A stretch of 64,000 bases of DNA from JBBQVS01 sp963792705 (GTDB lineage: Bacteria > Chloroflexota > Ktedonobacteria > Ktedonobacterales > Ktedonobacteraceae): assembly GCA_963792705.1 (NCBI GenBank), contig CAWBXD010000004.1, positions 124,001 to 188,000 on the forward strand, read 5' to 3'. The position numbers and the translations under genes are program-made. Positions 34,603 to 44,152 of this stretch are shown in pieces. Position 1 is the first letter of the stretch. Every line of letters starts with the position of its first letter. The notes under the pieces are model-generated. The model saw nothing but the letters and a program-made list of their open reading frames with translations, did not search any database and was not told the DNA's origin.

Positions 34603-35451
34603 ATGAACTTATTTGAAAAGCAAGCTCGACTCAACCAACTCTTCACACAGAGTCCCGTCAATGCGGCCTACCTCGCAGGTTCTCTTAGCACTCGGACCTC
34701 TTTTGGACACCTCAGCGACGTGGATATTGCTATTCTCCTGACAGACCAGATCAAAGCCGATCAGTTCCTGGACTATCAACTGTACTTTTTCAGCGAACTG
34801 GCGAAACGGATGGAGTCAGATACGATAGACGTGGTTATCCTGAACCAAGCGTCGCTCTTAATCAAGCTTCAAGTTATCAAATACGGCCAGATTTTGTTCA
34901 GTCGCAACGAAAAACAGCGTGTTTCATTTGAGTCTAAAGCCGTCATGGATTACCTGGACTTCAAAAAGCTAGACGAAATTCAGAATCAAGCATTGAGTCG
35001 TCGCCTGTATGGACAGGTAAACCCTATAATGCCGCTCGATAAAGAGGCGTTACAGCCTAAGCTCAAACAGATTCGTGATGCGATCACCATTCTGCAGGAA
35101 CTAGGCACGACCGAACGCGAGGTATTCATCGCGGATTATCATGTCTATAGCATCGCGGAACGCTATCTGCAATTAGCGATTGAGGCGAGCCTGCACATAT
35201 GTAGCACTATTGTTGCTGCATTAGGGTTGCGTCGTCCAGAGGGTTATCATGAACTACTTAGCATTATTGCAGCACAGCAAATCATCCCACGGCCATTAGC
35301 ATATCGCTTAGAGGTGCTTACAGACCTGCGCGATGCATTGTTGTGTGACCCTGGGACATTGAATCGTGATGTACTCTATGAGCATATCCAATATCGTCTC
35401 AGCGATCTTGAAGCGTTCGCAGACGCCATAGACGAAAAGCTTCGTCAGTAG
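34603..35451 (+). CDS. Nucleotidyltransferase-HEPN fusion protein (MntA/HepT-like)
   Basis: A 282-aa protein. Residues ~1-110 are a minimal nucleotidyltransferase: AYLAGSLSTRTSFGHLSDVD has GS (26-27) and DxD (39-41), like MntA antitoxins. Residues ~150-282 are an alpha-helical HEPN domain of the HepT kind (YSIAERYLQLAIEASLHICS; final LEAFADAIDEKLRQ). The toxin RNase motif RNxxxHxY is altered to R243-D-A-L-L-C-D-P, i.e. the His and Tyr are lost. In type VII systems these are separate antitoxin and toxin; here they are one chain with a degenerate toxin part. GGAGG 5 nt before ATG 34603 sets the start rather than TTG 34600. Confidence 0.8.
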   Translation: MNLFEKQARLNQLFTQSPVNAAYLAGSLSTRTSFGHLSDVDIAILLTDQIKADQFLDYQLYFFSELAKRMESDTIDVVILNQASLLIKLQVIKYGQILFSRNEKQRVSFESKAVMDYLDFKKLDEIQNQALSRRLYGQVNPIMPLDKEALQPKLKQIRDAITILQELGTTEREVFIADYHVYSIAERYLQLAIEASLHICSTIVAALGLRRPEGYHELLSIIAAQQIIPRPLAYRLEVLTDLRDALLCDPGTLNRDVLYEHIQYRLSDLEAFADAIDEKLRQ

Positions 35452-35453
35452 TG

Positions 35454-35523
35454 TAGCAGTAGCTGAAATGAAGAGATGCTCACGGCCAAAGCTGTGAGCA
35501 TCTCTTCATTTCAGCTACTGCTA
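35454..35523. terminator. 33-bp near-perfect hairpin spanning the stop codon of the TPR gene
   Basis: Arms 35454-35486 and 35491-35523 pair along their whole length (one G-U) around a CAAA loop, between two converging genes. The right arm contains the stop (35521-35523) of the minus-strand TPR gene. No T-run follows on either strand. Confidence 0.75.
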
Positions 35524-36987
35524 TACAATAACACCTTCGCGCGCACGTATCTCATCGGCTTGTTGCTTGGCTTCATCAGCTTCGGTAGTGCGACCTGTTT
35601 CACGGTAGATTTGCTCTAACGTCTCGTAGGCTAGCAACAGTGAAGGGTCCATCGAGATAGCTTGCTGGGCGGCGTCGAGTGCCTCACCATAACGTTTGGC
35701 TTCACGCAACGTATCGGCGAGATCGTTGTAGTAATCGACATTCAAGGGGTCGCTATCAATGGCATTCTGATAGTTCTCGATAGCTTCGTCATAACGTCCA
35801 AGTCCATCATAGGCACTCGCAAGTTGGTAGTAGCCTTCTGGATCGTCCTCGGAACGTTCCAATAGTGTCTTGGCAGTCTCAATAGCTTTGTCATGCTGAC
35901 CCAGAGCATTGTAGGTATCAGCGAGACCAGCATAAGCGGCGGCGATATCATCGGATTGCAGTTCATCCGAGCGATCAATAAGCCCCTGATAGGCGATCAA
36001 GGCTTCGTCGTAACGCTCCGCTTCAAGATAGGCTTCCGCGAGGCTGAAGCGAGCAGTGATGCGCTGTGGGTCAATTTGAATGGAGCGGACATAAGCATCA
36101 ATGGCGTCGGTTGTGTTGTCTTGCACAGACAGCCATGTTCCAAGGTGCTCCCACGCCTCTGCATCGTTAGGGTCAATAGCGACAATGCGTTTGTACGTCT
36201 CTACAGCCTGGTCACGCTCACCCATCTGTTCGTATACCGATGCCAGCATATCATAGCCAGTACGCCCCTCTGGATCGAGTGAAAGCATTTGATTAGCGAT
36301 AGAGAGCGCATCATCATATTTACGCATGTCGAGGTAGATACTCGCAAGTTCGGCATAGCGTGTGGGATCGGCTGGGTCGGCATCTACACGTTTTTCTTGA
36401 TCCATCAGACGACGTTGCTGGTCGTTGACACGCTCGCGTACATCGCGCAAACTATCGGCGGCAACATTGTTTTCTGGATTGAGAATAAGCGTTTGCCGAT
36501 AGGCTTGAATGGCATCCTGGTACAGATTTTGTGTACGATAGGCATCGCCGATACTCATATACAATTCATCATTCTCAGGGTCAATCTCTTGCGCCAACTG
36601 GAATGTCTCTAACGACTCTTCTTGTAAACCCAATTCGCCATACAAGTTACCGAGGTTGATGTAGGCATCGAGCAATTGTGGATCGAGGTCAATCGCGCGA
36701 CGATAGCCAGCAACGGCAAACTCTGTCTCGCCGAGATATTGCTGAGCAAGGGCGAGGTTATAGCGCGCACGTGCGTTTTCTGGGTCGAGAGCGACCGCTT
36801 GCTCGAATGCTTCGGCAGCCGTTTCGTAGTCGCCCTGTTCGGCGGCGGCATTGCCTCGGTCCGTTAATGCCTGCTCGGTTGGCTCTTGATTTGCCTCTTG
36901 CATTTCTTGACGGCTCACAAAGTGAACAGGGGCACTATTTTGCTCTGGTACAGGTGTAATATCTTCTGTATTTTGCTTGTCATCCAT
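35521..36987 (-). CDS. Tetratricopeptide repeat protein
   Basis: A 488-aa soluble protein made almost wholly of about 12 TPR units from residue ~45 (e.g. ALTDRGNAAAEQGDYETAAE and AVALDPENARARYNLALAQQ), with acidic, Asp/Glu-rich composition and a short disordered N-terminus. TPR arrays bind partner proteins; no catalytic domain or signal peptide is present. ATG 36987 has TAGGAG 12 nt upstream; the frame extends 26 codons further without a site. Its function is unknown. Its upstream region carries REP-like repeats. Confidence 0.85.
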   Translation of the reverse strand: MDDKQNTEDITPVPEQNSAPVHFVSRQEMQEANQEPTEQALTDRGNAAAEQGDYETAAEAFEQAVALDPENARARYNLALAQQYLGETEFAVAGYRRAIDLDPQLLDAYINLGNLYGELGLQEESLETFQLAQEIDPENDELYMSIGDAYRTQNLYQDAIQAYRQTLILNPENNVAADSLRDVRERVNDQQRRLMDQEKRVDADPADPTRYAELASIYLDMRKYDDALSIANQMLSLDPEGRTGYDMLASVYEQMGERDQAVETYKRIVAIDPNDAEAWEHLGTWLSVQDNTTDAIDAYVRSIQIDPQRITARFSLAEAYLEAERYDEALIAYQGLIDRSDELQSDDIAAAYAGLADTYNALGQHDKAIETAKTLLERSEDDPEGYYQLASAYDGLGRYDEAIENYQNAIDSDPLNVDYYNDLADTLREAKRYGEALDAAQQAISMDPSLLLAYETLEQIYRETGRTTEADEAKQQADEIRAREGVIV

Positions 36988-37103
36988 AAAAATTTTACTC
37001 CTAAAATAGGTATTTAATCCTTGCCTAGTATAGCACAGTTGGTTTAGACGTGACAGAGAGCACAAGAACCGTGCATATGGTCAATCTTCAAGTGATGGAT
37101 ATC

Positions 37104-37384
37104 GTAGGGACCCGATTGATCGCGTCCTCCGCACGAGCGAAGCAAGGTGCGGTCCTCGTCATCTCGCGAGTTCCCTGGTGTTACGTGTGATGGAGGGGAA
37201 CTCCGCGCAATGAATTGCGCCACGGACGCCATAATGCCGTTTTACAAATGAATGCGGATATGTTGTTGGTAGGGACCGCTTCATCGCGTCCTCATCAACA
37301 GTTGATTGCCAGGAGGACGCGATAAAGCGGTCCCTACACCTATCCATACTCTTGTGTTAAACAGAATCATGTGGTCCCTACGAT
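37104..37384. repeat. REP/BIME-like palindromic repeat cluster (GTAGGGACC units)
   Basis: Three units share GTAGGGACC: 37104-37128 (GTAGGGACCCGATTGATCGC, plus strand), 37269-37292 (GTAGGGACCGCTTCATCGCG) and its inverted partner 37314-37337, and a fourth partial inverted unit near 37370-37382. The central pair forms a 24-bp stem with one mismatch around a 21-nt loop. The cluster fills most of the 420-bp gap between the TPR and GntR genes. This is typical of REP elements mobilised by RAYT transposases. Confidence 0.75.
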
Positions 37385-37407
37385 ATCTGATTACTTGTGT
37401 TAGCGCA

Positions 37408-38145
37408 CTACCGAACACGTAGAGTGAGTTGCACGTCGTAGTGTGCGCTGGGATAAAACGCCTCGGTATATTCGATAGGTGCTCCCGTTTCGTCGAAGGT
37501 TGTACAAACAAGGCGCAAGCCGGGATCGTGAGCAGCCATGTGTAGTAGTTCGGCTTCACGCGATGAAGGACTATCCCCTTTTAATGTCTGCTCCGTGATG
37601 TAGGGATGCATCCCTTCCGAGATCATGAGACTATAGAGTGACCCTTCTGCCGTCTCTTTGGCACGTTGATAGATGTTAGCGGCGCGTGGATGGGGGAGAT
37701 AGTCGATTTCCAGTGCAACAGGAGTGTCATCGGCAAGGCGCAAACGTTCCAGACGTACAACCTGATCCTCGTCGTTCAAACGCAAGCGGTCACGCACAGC
37801 TTGTGAGCCGCGTACTAATTCACTAACAAGTAATGTTCCACCGGGGCGTTTACCACGCCGCTTTAGCTCTTCAGTGAAGCTAGTTAGCTCACTGATATTT
37901 TGCTGGATGCGTGGCTCACAGACAAACGTGCCACGTCCATGCTGACGATACAATAATCCTTCATGCACAAGTTCAGTTAAAGCCTGGCGCACCGTTGCGC
38001 GGCTGACCTGATACTGTGAAACCAATTCTGGTTCCGAAGGTATAGCGGTATGAGGTGCGAGATGACCAGCGCGAATCTGCTGTTTCAACACCTCTTTGAG
38101 TTGGTAATACAATGGGAGAGGATTTGAACGCTCTAGTGTTGGCAT
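37408..38145 (-). CDS. GntR-family transcriptional regulator (HutC/UTRA subfamily)
   Basis: A 245-aa regulator. The N-terminal winged HTH is canonical: PLYYQLKEVLKQQIRAGHLA, IPSEPELVSQYQVSRATVRQ, ALTELVHEGLLYRQHGRGTF. The C-terminal ~165 residues are a UTRA ligand-binding domain (VVRLERLRLADDTPVALEID; YTEAFYPSAHYDVQLTLRVR), which in relatives binds sugars, amino sugars or histidine derivatives. It may repress its own promoter; no target operon is adjacent on either side, so its regulon is unclear. Confidence 0.92.
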   Translation of the reverse strand: MPTLERSNPLPLYYQLKEVLKQQIRAGHLAPHTAIPSEPELVSQYQVSRATVRQALTELVHEGLLYRQHGRGTFVCEPRIQQNISELTSFTEELKRRGKRPGGTLLVSELVRGSQAVRDRLRLNDEDQVVRLERLRLADDTPVALEIDYLPHPRAANIYQRAKETAEGSLYSLMISEGMHPYITEQTLKGDSPSSREAELLHMAAHDPGLRLVCTTFDETGAPIEYTEAFYPSAHYDVQLTLRVR

Positions 38146-38398
38146 ATACGGTTTCCCTTATGTCCTGACAACAGTTGTATTGTGCCTTATATGAGATGTG
38201 GGTGGCACATCAGGATACGGGAAGAATATATCACAAAAGAACGTCGGCGTCGAGAGGGAAAATTTAATACGCTTTCTTGCGTTGTACAACGCATCCTCGC
38301 ACATTTGAAACAAGGTATTTCTGCTCAATAAACTGTGTTCGTAATCATCGTGACGCAACGCTTTTAATGTCAAATGTGATGTCAACTCTTCGCTGTTT

Positions 38399-38969
38399 CT
38401 ACCCTGTATCAATCTTGTTAAATTGGGACACTTCATTGCTTAAAATAGTATAGAGTGTGTTCCAGTCACTAGAAAGGTTGAGTTGTCTAGTAAGCGAAAG
38501 AAGTTTATAGATGGCGAACTGCTGTTCCTGGGACCCCGATGTGCTAAACTGATAAAGTTGCTGTACTACTTCTTATTTGCATTACCATATCTAGTGTGGT
38601 ATCCAGAGATACTAAATATATTAATGCGTCTCGACCATAATTTGTGTATTGCCGTGTCTTGACCAATCTTCCAAGATAGTTAAGTGCCACTACCTTTTGG
38701 TCTGGGAAGAATGAAGTTTTTATGATAGTCCTCAAAGACAGGATAACTTGCTCTACTAGCTCGTTCTCTACTACTATAGTGCTTCGATGAACATGAGGAG
38801 AGGAAGCAAGTACTATTGCCAGAACGAGGAACTAACGAGATTGCAGTAACTCCTCATGAAGAGTCAGCACCTCGCTCCACCTTGTTGTGAAATGAAACCA
38901 ATGGGATAGACGGGTTTCAGGAGTCAATCCATTGCTTAACGTCTGTTTCTCCCATTTTGATATAGTCAT
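38399..38969 (-). pseudogene. Decayed gene for an alpha-helical protein of unknown family
   Basis: The minus strand reads from ATG 38969 (MTISKWEKQTLSNGL...) to an in-frame TAG at 38832-38834, continues in the same frame through ALNYLGRLVKTRQYTNYGRD, then needs a frameshift near 38555 to continue as QQLYQFSTSGSQEQQFAIYK to a stop at 38399-38401. Joined, it is ~190 aa, Leu-rich and helical, with HEAT-like character in the middle. No family was recognised. It fills an otherwise empty 870-bp gap and looks like a pseudogene with one nonsense and one frameshift change. Confidence 0.45.
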
Positions 38970-39015
38970 CCTAATCTGCGGCGTGTGAGTTTCTTTATAG
39001 AAGGAGAGGAGCAAT

Positions 39016-40338
39016 TTGTCTTCTATTGCCAGAGGCACAACGACTTTTTTTGCTGTATTCAAAAATACCACTCAGAAAAACAATATTGCAGTCTTAGACG
39101 GCGTGCGGGCTATTGCCTGTTTGAGTGTGATCGCGTACCACATTAATAGATTTACGATGGTTTCACATATCTGGAGTTGGGATATTGGACCGTTAGGCTC
39201 TTCTGTAGCACTCATGGGTTGGTCTGGGGTCACACTCTTTTTTGTGCTTTCGGGCTTCCTGCTCTTTCTGCCGTATGCCACGTCCCTCTTGTTTGATACT
39301 CCCTGGCCTTCAATGCGCGTATTCTATACACGGCGTGCTTTCCGCATTCTTCCTGGGTACTATGTTGCTCTTTTCTTGCTTATTTTCCTGGCACAGCCAG
39401 AATATCTCCACCTCGACCACGTGAAACAGCTTGGACTATTTCTGACCTTTTTTATGGATGCAAGCCCAAAAACGTATCAAATGATTGACGGCCCATTCTG
39501 GACGCTTGCCGTCGAGTGGCAATACTATATGCTCCTCCCATGTTTGGCACTCGCTTTCCGCTGGGTCGCACAACGAGGTACGACACGCCGTCGTCTGTTC
39601 ACAATCATACTCTGTTTACTTGGTATGGTGGCCTGGGGTATTACTACGCGCTACTGGGGACGTTACTATATCGACTTTCATCCTGAAGCAAAGGCTACCA
39701 TGCCTCAACCATACTTCAATGTTGCTCTCTTTTTCCTCTATGGAAGAACAGGGAAGTTCTTAGAAGACTTTGCAGTTGGCATGCTCATCAGCACCTTATT
39801 TGTCTATGCACAACGTGCCACATGTGACAACACAGTGCGAACCGTCTTACGACGTTCTAGCCTATGGCTCTGGAGTTGTGGGCTGCTTTGGTTACTAGGG
39901 ATGGCTTCTTGGAATATCTTTCCAATTTCACGTTTTCTTGCTCCCTATCTTGGTCCGCATAACTGGTTGATAGAGCTGAATTTCTCCTTTGGCTATGGAC
40001 TTTGTGTGATAGCTATTCTCTTTGGCCCAGTAGGGCTTCAACAGCTCTTTGCATGGCCTCTCTTACGCCAGCTCGGGTTTTTATCCTACAGCTTATACAT
40101 CTGGCACGTACCCCTATTACTCTGGTTCATCGATCACATTTTACCGCAGGCACAAGGATGGTCCCATTTCGCGATATATTGCCTCTATTGGGTATTCATG
40201 GTGCTCGTAATACTGCCATTTTCGTATCTCTTTTATCGCTTGATTGAACAGCCCTGGATGAATAGAGCACAGAAAAGACGCAGAAAAAAGGGTACGCATC
40301 AGGTGGAAGAGTCCACCCCTTTGGCAAAGCACTCTTAA
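39016..40338 (+). CDS. Membrane acyltransferase (acyltransferase 3 / OafA family)
   Basis: A 440-aa integral membrane protein with about 10 helices. N-terminal AVLDGVRAIACLSVIAYHIN contains the family's Arg-His catalytic region (LDGVRAIA...H), and FFVLSGFLLFLPY plus FYTRRAFRILPGYY follow as in OafA/NodX-type O-acyltransferases that decorate polysaccharides or lipids. The C-terminal tail is strongly basic (RAQKRRRKKG). The start is a TTG with GAGGAG just upstream. Possible targets are cell-surface glycans; none can be named. It converges on the response-regulator gene. Confidence 0.87.
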   Translation: MSSIARGTTTFFAVFKNTTQKNNIAVLDGVRAIACLSVIAYHINRFTMVSHIWSWDIGPLGSSVALMGWSGVTLFFVLSGFLLFLPYATSLLFDTPWPSMRVFYTRRAFRILPGYYVALFLLIFLAQPEYLHLDHVKQLGLFLTFFMDASPKTYQMIDGPFWTLAVEWQYYMLLPCLALAFRWVAQRGTTRRRLFTIILCLLGMVAWGITTRYWGRYYIDFHPEAKATMPQPYFNVALFFLYGRTGKFLEDFAVGMLISTLFVYAQRATCDNTVRTVLRRSSLWLWSCGLLWLLGMASWNIFPISRFLAPYLGPHNWLIELNFSFGYGLCVIAILFGPVGLQQLFAWPLLRQLGFLSYSLYIWHVPLLLWFIDHILPQAQGWSHFAIYCLYWVFMVLVILPFSYLFYRLIEQPWMNRAQKRRRKKGTHQVEESTPLAKHS

Positions 40339-40342
40339 CGTT

Positions 40343-41068
40343 TTATAATACGCGGTGCGTTCCCTCGCGCTTTGGTGTAACAAAGCGATAGCCAATCCCT
40401 GGTTCAGTAAGCAAGTAGGACGGATTAGCAGGGTCTTTCTCTAGCTTTTGGCGTAAACGATTTATGTACACACGTAGATACTCAGCCTCCCCACTATATT
40501 GTGGCCCCCAAATGGTTTGAAGCAATGTACGTTGAGTGACAACTTTACCTGCATTAAGTATTAATTGCTTTAGAAAGGCAAATTCTGTCGGAGAAAGCCG
40601 CACTTCCATGCCACGGAGTCGTACAATATGCCCGTTTAGGTCAATCTCGATATCGCCAAATTGTTTTAAGCCGCTCTCTTGTGAGAGTGTTTCTCCCTGA
40701 GTACGACGTAACACTGCTCGCACCCGTGCCAGCAATTCTTCTACTCCAAATGGCTTTGTCAAATAATCGTCTGCGCCAAGATCGAGGGCTGCGACTTTAT
40801 CACTCTCATCGTCCAACGCTGTTAATACAATGATGGGTACTGCAGAGTGTTCACGCACACGGCGGCATACTTCCAGACCATCCATACGTGGCATCATGAT
40901 ATCCAGAATCAACAAGTGAGGATTTTCCCGTTCCCACAGTGCTACTGCCTCCAATCCATTGTTTGCTTCTATGACCTCGAAGCCACGTGCGTGCAAATTG
41001 CGACGTATGAAATCGCGTAGTGTTACTTCATCTTCAGCAAGGAGAATGCGTTTTCCTCTCGTTGTCAT
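40343..41068 (-). CDS. OmpR/PhoB-family response regulator
   Basis: A 241-aa regulator with a receiver domain (ILLAEDEVTLRDFIRRNL; phospho-Asp in LLILDIMMPRMDGLEVC; LTKPFGVEELLARVRAVLRR) and a C-terminal winged-helix DNA-binding domain (VRLSPTEFAFLKQLILNAGK; YLRVYINRLRQKLEKDPANP; GIGYRFV). The ATG overlaps the stop of the histidine kinase gene by 4 bp, so the pair is translated together. Targets are unknown. Confidence 0.94.
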   Translation of the reverse strand: MTTRGKRILLAEDEVTLRDFIRRNLHARGFEVIEANNGLEAVALWERENPHLLILDIMMPRMDGLEVCRRVREHSAVPIIVLTALDDESDKVAALDLGADDYLTKPFGVEELLARVRAVLRRTQGETLSQESGLKQFGDIEIDLNGHIVRLRGMEVRLSPTEFAFLKQLILNAGKVVTQRTLLQTIWGPQYSGEAEYLRVYINRLRQKLEKDPANPSYLLTEPGIGYRFVTPKREGTHRVL

Positions 41069-43788
41069 GCAAACCTCCGCTCTTGTGCTAAGAACGCTGA
41101 TGCTATTTCATCGGTGGTCGATGAGAGAAGCGGTAATGAGAATGAGATAGTCGTACCTTGCTCTCCCCCTTCAGCCCAAATGGTACAGCCATGAGCCTCA
41201 ACGAATGCCTTACAAATAGTAAGGCCAAGACCTGTGCCTCCAGAATGCTGCTGTCGCCCATGCCGCGCTCGGTAGAAGCGTTCAAACACGTGGGGAAGTT
41301 CGTCGGGAGCAATACCCGGCCCGTTGTCCGATACAGAGACGATAATTTTGTCTTGTCGCCTTTGTGTGGTGATATGTATTTCGTTCTCACCATAGGCAAG
41401 TGCATTAACAACCAGATTTTGTAGAACAACTTCTACGCGTGCGCGGTCCACATAAACTAATGGAAGATCATCAGAAATGTGTGAAGCCAGTAAAACATCG
41501 GAACGACGTAATCGCTCTATAGTTTTCGCAACAAGATGCTGTAATTTGACAGGCTCTCGATTGAGCAGCAGAAGTCCGGCTTCCTGACGCGAAAGATCGA
41601 GTAGGTTACTCACAAGTTGTGCAAGACGATCCGCTTCGTCGCTGATTGTTTGTAAGAAATGACGTTGATCTGCCAGAGACCAAGAAACATCTTCCTGAAG
41701 TAACGTTGAGGCATACCCTTTGATTGCCGCAAGTGGTGTACGTAATTCATGGCCGACAGCCGCTAACAACGTCGTCTTAAACTCATCTAATTCGTATTCT
41801 CTCGTCACGTCACGCAACAATAGGCCACGTCCAATCGTGCGTTTGGACTCATCATAAACATCAAAGAGGCGTAAGTGAATAACTTTGCGAAGACCACTAT
41901 GTTGAATTTCAACAATCATTGTCGATGTTTCTGTAGATACTGCTTGTGCTAATACACGTTCACATACTTCGGGATTGACCGCTACTTTGCATAACGCTTC
42001 ATAGAGCACGCTTATAGAATGAGATGCCAATACCTTACTAGATAGACCTACGAGTATGCAAGCTCCCATGTTGGCATACAAGACCTTCCCATCTGTAGCG
42101 GTGAGGACTAACCCATCATTCATGCTACCCATGATTGCCTCTAATCGTTGTTTCTCTTCTGAAGCTTGCCGATACAACAGCTCATTCTCTTCTGCTACTT
42201 CACGTATCCGTTCGTCACTTCTTTCATAAAGTACAGCATGTTCCCAGGCAAGCGTAGCATAGTTGGCGAAGGTCAATAACAGGTTGATTTCATTCTGATT
42301 AAAGCTATGGGCTTCGGTGCGATGCACAAGCAGAACAACACCTCCCGCATGCCGACTAATAATTGGAATTGCTAGTACTGCGTTGAATCCTTCGTCATAG
42401 GAAAGCGATGCAGGTTGAGAGGTGCCAAGGATTTTTTGCACAGGTCGGCCCTCACGTAGTGCCTGTACCGCAGACGAACTAGCATTTTCAGGTGAAAGCG
42501 CGAGTACATGATTATAATGTTTGCTATGACCATCACTCGCCATAACGTGTAGCACTCCCTGCCCATCTGGCAGAAGTATCGCGGCCGCCTGTACGTCTAC
42601 CAGTCGTCGTACCTCACGAATGATTTTTTTTACGACGGCATATGGCTCAAGTGAACTAACGACGGCGTTTGACGTTTCAAGGAGTGTTTGCAATTCGCCG
42701 AGTTTTTCCAGGCCATCGCGTTCAAGACGTACAAGCGAACGTGCTAAGCCTCCGACCTCATCATCTCTTCTGGCAAGCATCATAGCATTTAGTGGAATTG
42801 CTTGTTCTGAAGTAGGAAGTACTTGATGCTGCATCGCCAGAGTATGCAGTGGTCGGATAACTCTGACTAGAAGCATGAGCCAGAAGAATAGACCACCGAT
42901 GGTGAAAAGCAGTGCGGCTGCCAGCAACCAAAGGTGAAATTGTGTGACGACAGCGAGAGCTTCGCTTTCCGGTCTCTGCACTATAACAGCCCAACCTGTA
43001 TTCAAGACGGGGACAGCACTGAAAAGCCAGTTTTGTTGATCTGGTCCTCGTGCGAGACGCGATGCCGTATGACCTTGTAGTGCTGAATCGGCTCCTGGTA
43101 GTTCGTCTAGTACCGTCTGCAACATCCGCACATGATCGGGTGTTGCCACGAGTCTCCCTTGGTCATCAATAATACTAATGAGGAGCCTACGCCCCTGATG
43201 TTGCTGTGCCTGAACAACAGAGGTCAGAGGATCACTAAGTTCTTGTAGCGAAAGGCTGACGGCTATAATACCAACTAAATTGCCAGTGGAAGAACGCATT
43301 GGTGCGGCGATAATGACGCCAGGACTGACAGGAGTTTGTGCTGCAATTTCCACAATGCCAACCTCAAAGACTGGATGTATAGCTATTCGAGCTTGTTGTA
43401 CAACATTGGGCGGCGAAAATTCTGCTATGATCCCAACCGGAGGCCAAGCAACGGTTATTCCACCTAGAGGGTCAAGCCAGTAGACATGATCGACCGTATT
43501 GCGAGCTGCCTGGAAGGTACGAAAGTCCGTGATTATTGCATCAGAGGTATGAGTTTGTACAACAAGTTTTCCAAGCGAAATGAGTGCGTCTTCGGCGTCA
43601 TGCAATTGCACACTCGTTTGTAGCGCAATCTCTTGTGCAAGTGCCTGATCTGAAACTTGAGCATCATTGCGTAACTGCTGCTCGACTAACGCATCAACTG
43701 CTATGCCTCCAGTAAGGACAACGACCACGAAAAGCAAATACACGCTCAGTAATTGGACGAGGAGAGAACGACGTATGAAATGTAGCAT
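41065..43788 (-). CDS. Multi-domain sensor histidine kinase (Cache, HAMP, GAF, PAS, HisKA, HATPase)
   Basis: A 907-aa kinase. TM1 (~12-33), an outer Cache-type sensor (~35-280; DHVYWLDPLGGITVAWP, GRLLISIIDDQGRLVATPDH), TM2 (~283-305), HAMP, a GAF domain (~370-520), a PAS domain (~545-660; SMNDGLVLTATDGKVLYANM), the H-box VGHELRTPLAAIKGYAS, and the ATPase boxes VVLQNLVVNALAYGENEI, VSDNGPGIAPDELPHVFERF and GGTGLGLTICKAFVEAHG. It pairs with the response regulator that overlaps its 3' end. The external ligand is unknown. A 9-bp stem (43983-44007) lies upstream of it. Confidence 0.94.
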   Translation of the reverse strand: MLHFIRRSLLVQLLSVYLLFVVVVLTGGIAVDALVEQQLRNDAQVSDQALAQEIALQTSVQLHDAEDALISLGKLVVQTHTSDAIITDFRTFQAARNTVDHVYWLDPLGGITVAWPPVGIIAEFSPPNVVQQARIAIHPVFEVGIVEIAAQTPVSPGVIIAAPMRSSTGNLVGIIAVSLSLQELSDPLTSVVQAQQHQGRRLLISIIDDQGRLVATPDHVRMLQTVLDELPGADSALQGHTASRLARGPDQQNWLFSAVPVLNTGWAVIVQRPESEALAVVTQFHLWLLAAALLFTIGGLFFWLMLLVRVIRPLHTLAMQHQVLPTSEQAIPLNAMMLARRDDEVGGLARSLVRLERDGLEKLGELQTLLETSNAVVSSLEPYAVVKKIIREVRRLVDVQAAAILLPDGQGVLHVMASDGHSKHYNHVLALSPENASSSAVQALREGRPVQKILGTSQPASLSYDEGFNAVLAIPIISRHAGGVVLLVHRTEAHSFNQNEINLLLTFANYATLAWEHAVLYERSDERIREVAEENELLYRQASEEKQRLEAIMGSMNDGLVLTATDGKVLYANMGACILVGLSSKVLASHSISVLYEALCKVAVNPEVCERVLAQAVSTETSTMIVEIQHSGLRKVIHLRLFDVYDESKRTIGRGLLLRDVTREYELDEFKTTLLAAVGHELRTPLAAIKGYASTLLQEDVSWSLADQRHFLQTISDEADRLAQLVSNLLDLSRQEAGLLLLNREPVKLQHLVAKTIERLRRSDVLLASHISDDLPLVYVDRARVEVVLQNLVVNALAYGENEIHITTQRRQDKIIVSVSDNGPGIAPDELPHVFERFYRARHGRQQHSGGTGLGLTICKAFVEAHGCTIWAEGGEQGTTISFSLPLLSSTTDEIASAFLAQERRFA

Positions 43789-44152
43789 GACCAGTATTCC
43801 TCAGCGAATTCTGTCGTGTAACCCATATACACGTCTATTAAAACTTCAACGCTCATCAAATACTTCGGTCTAACGCGCTTACTAAGCACAATGAAGACAG
43901 TAAATACTCTATTTTCATTGAGATAGCACTCGTTAAGTCCTAGCTGTATATAGGGTTCTTAAGCTGATACTTCTTCCGCCGCATATCGCCATTTAGAGTG
44001 GCGATATCGGTCTATTATATCACTGTGATTACTCAATCGCTGCATATATAGCAGAGTGAGTCATTGCTCATGAGCAGCCAGTATGTGTCGATCACAAATT
44101 TGTCGTCGTCATAGGATGGATGAACAGTGGAATACATTCTTAAATAAGAGTG

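Noticed and set aside
34600..35451. Active type VII toxin-antitoxin operon
   Set aside because: One chain rather than two genes, and the HEPN catalytic His is replaced by Cys.
37104..37384. CRISPR array
   Set aside because: Units are few, in both orientations and unevenly spaced; palindromic REP-type structure fits better. No CRISPR array or cas gene was found anywhere in the window.
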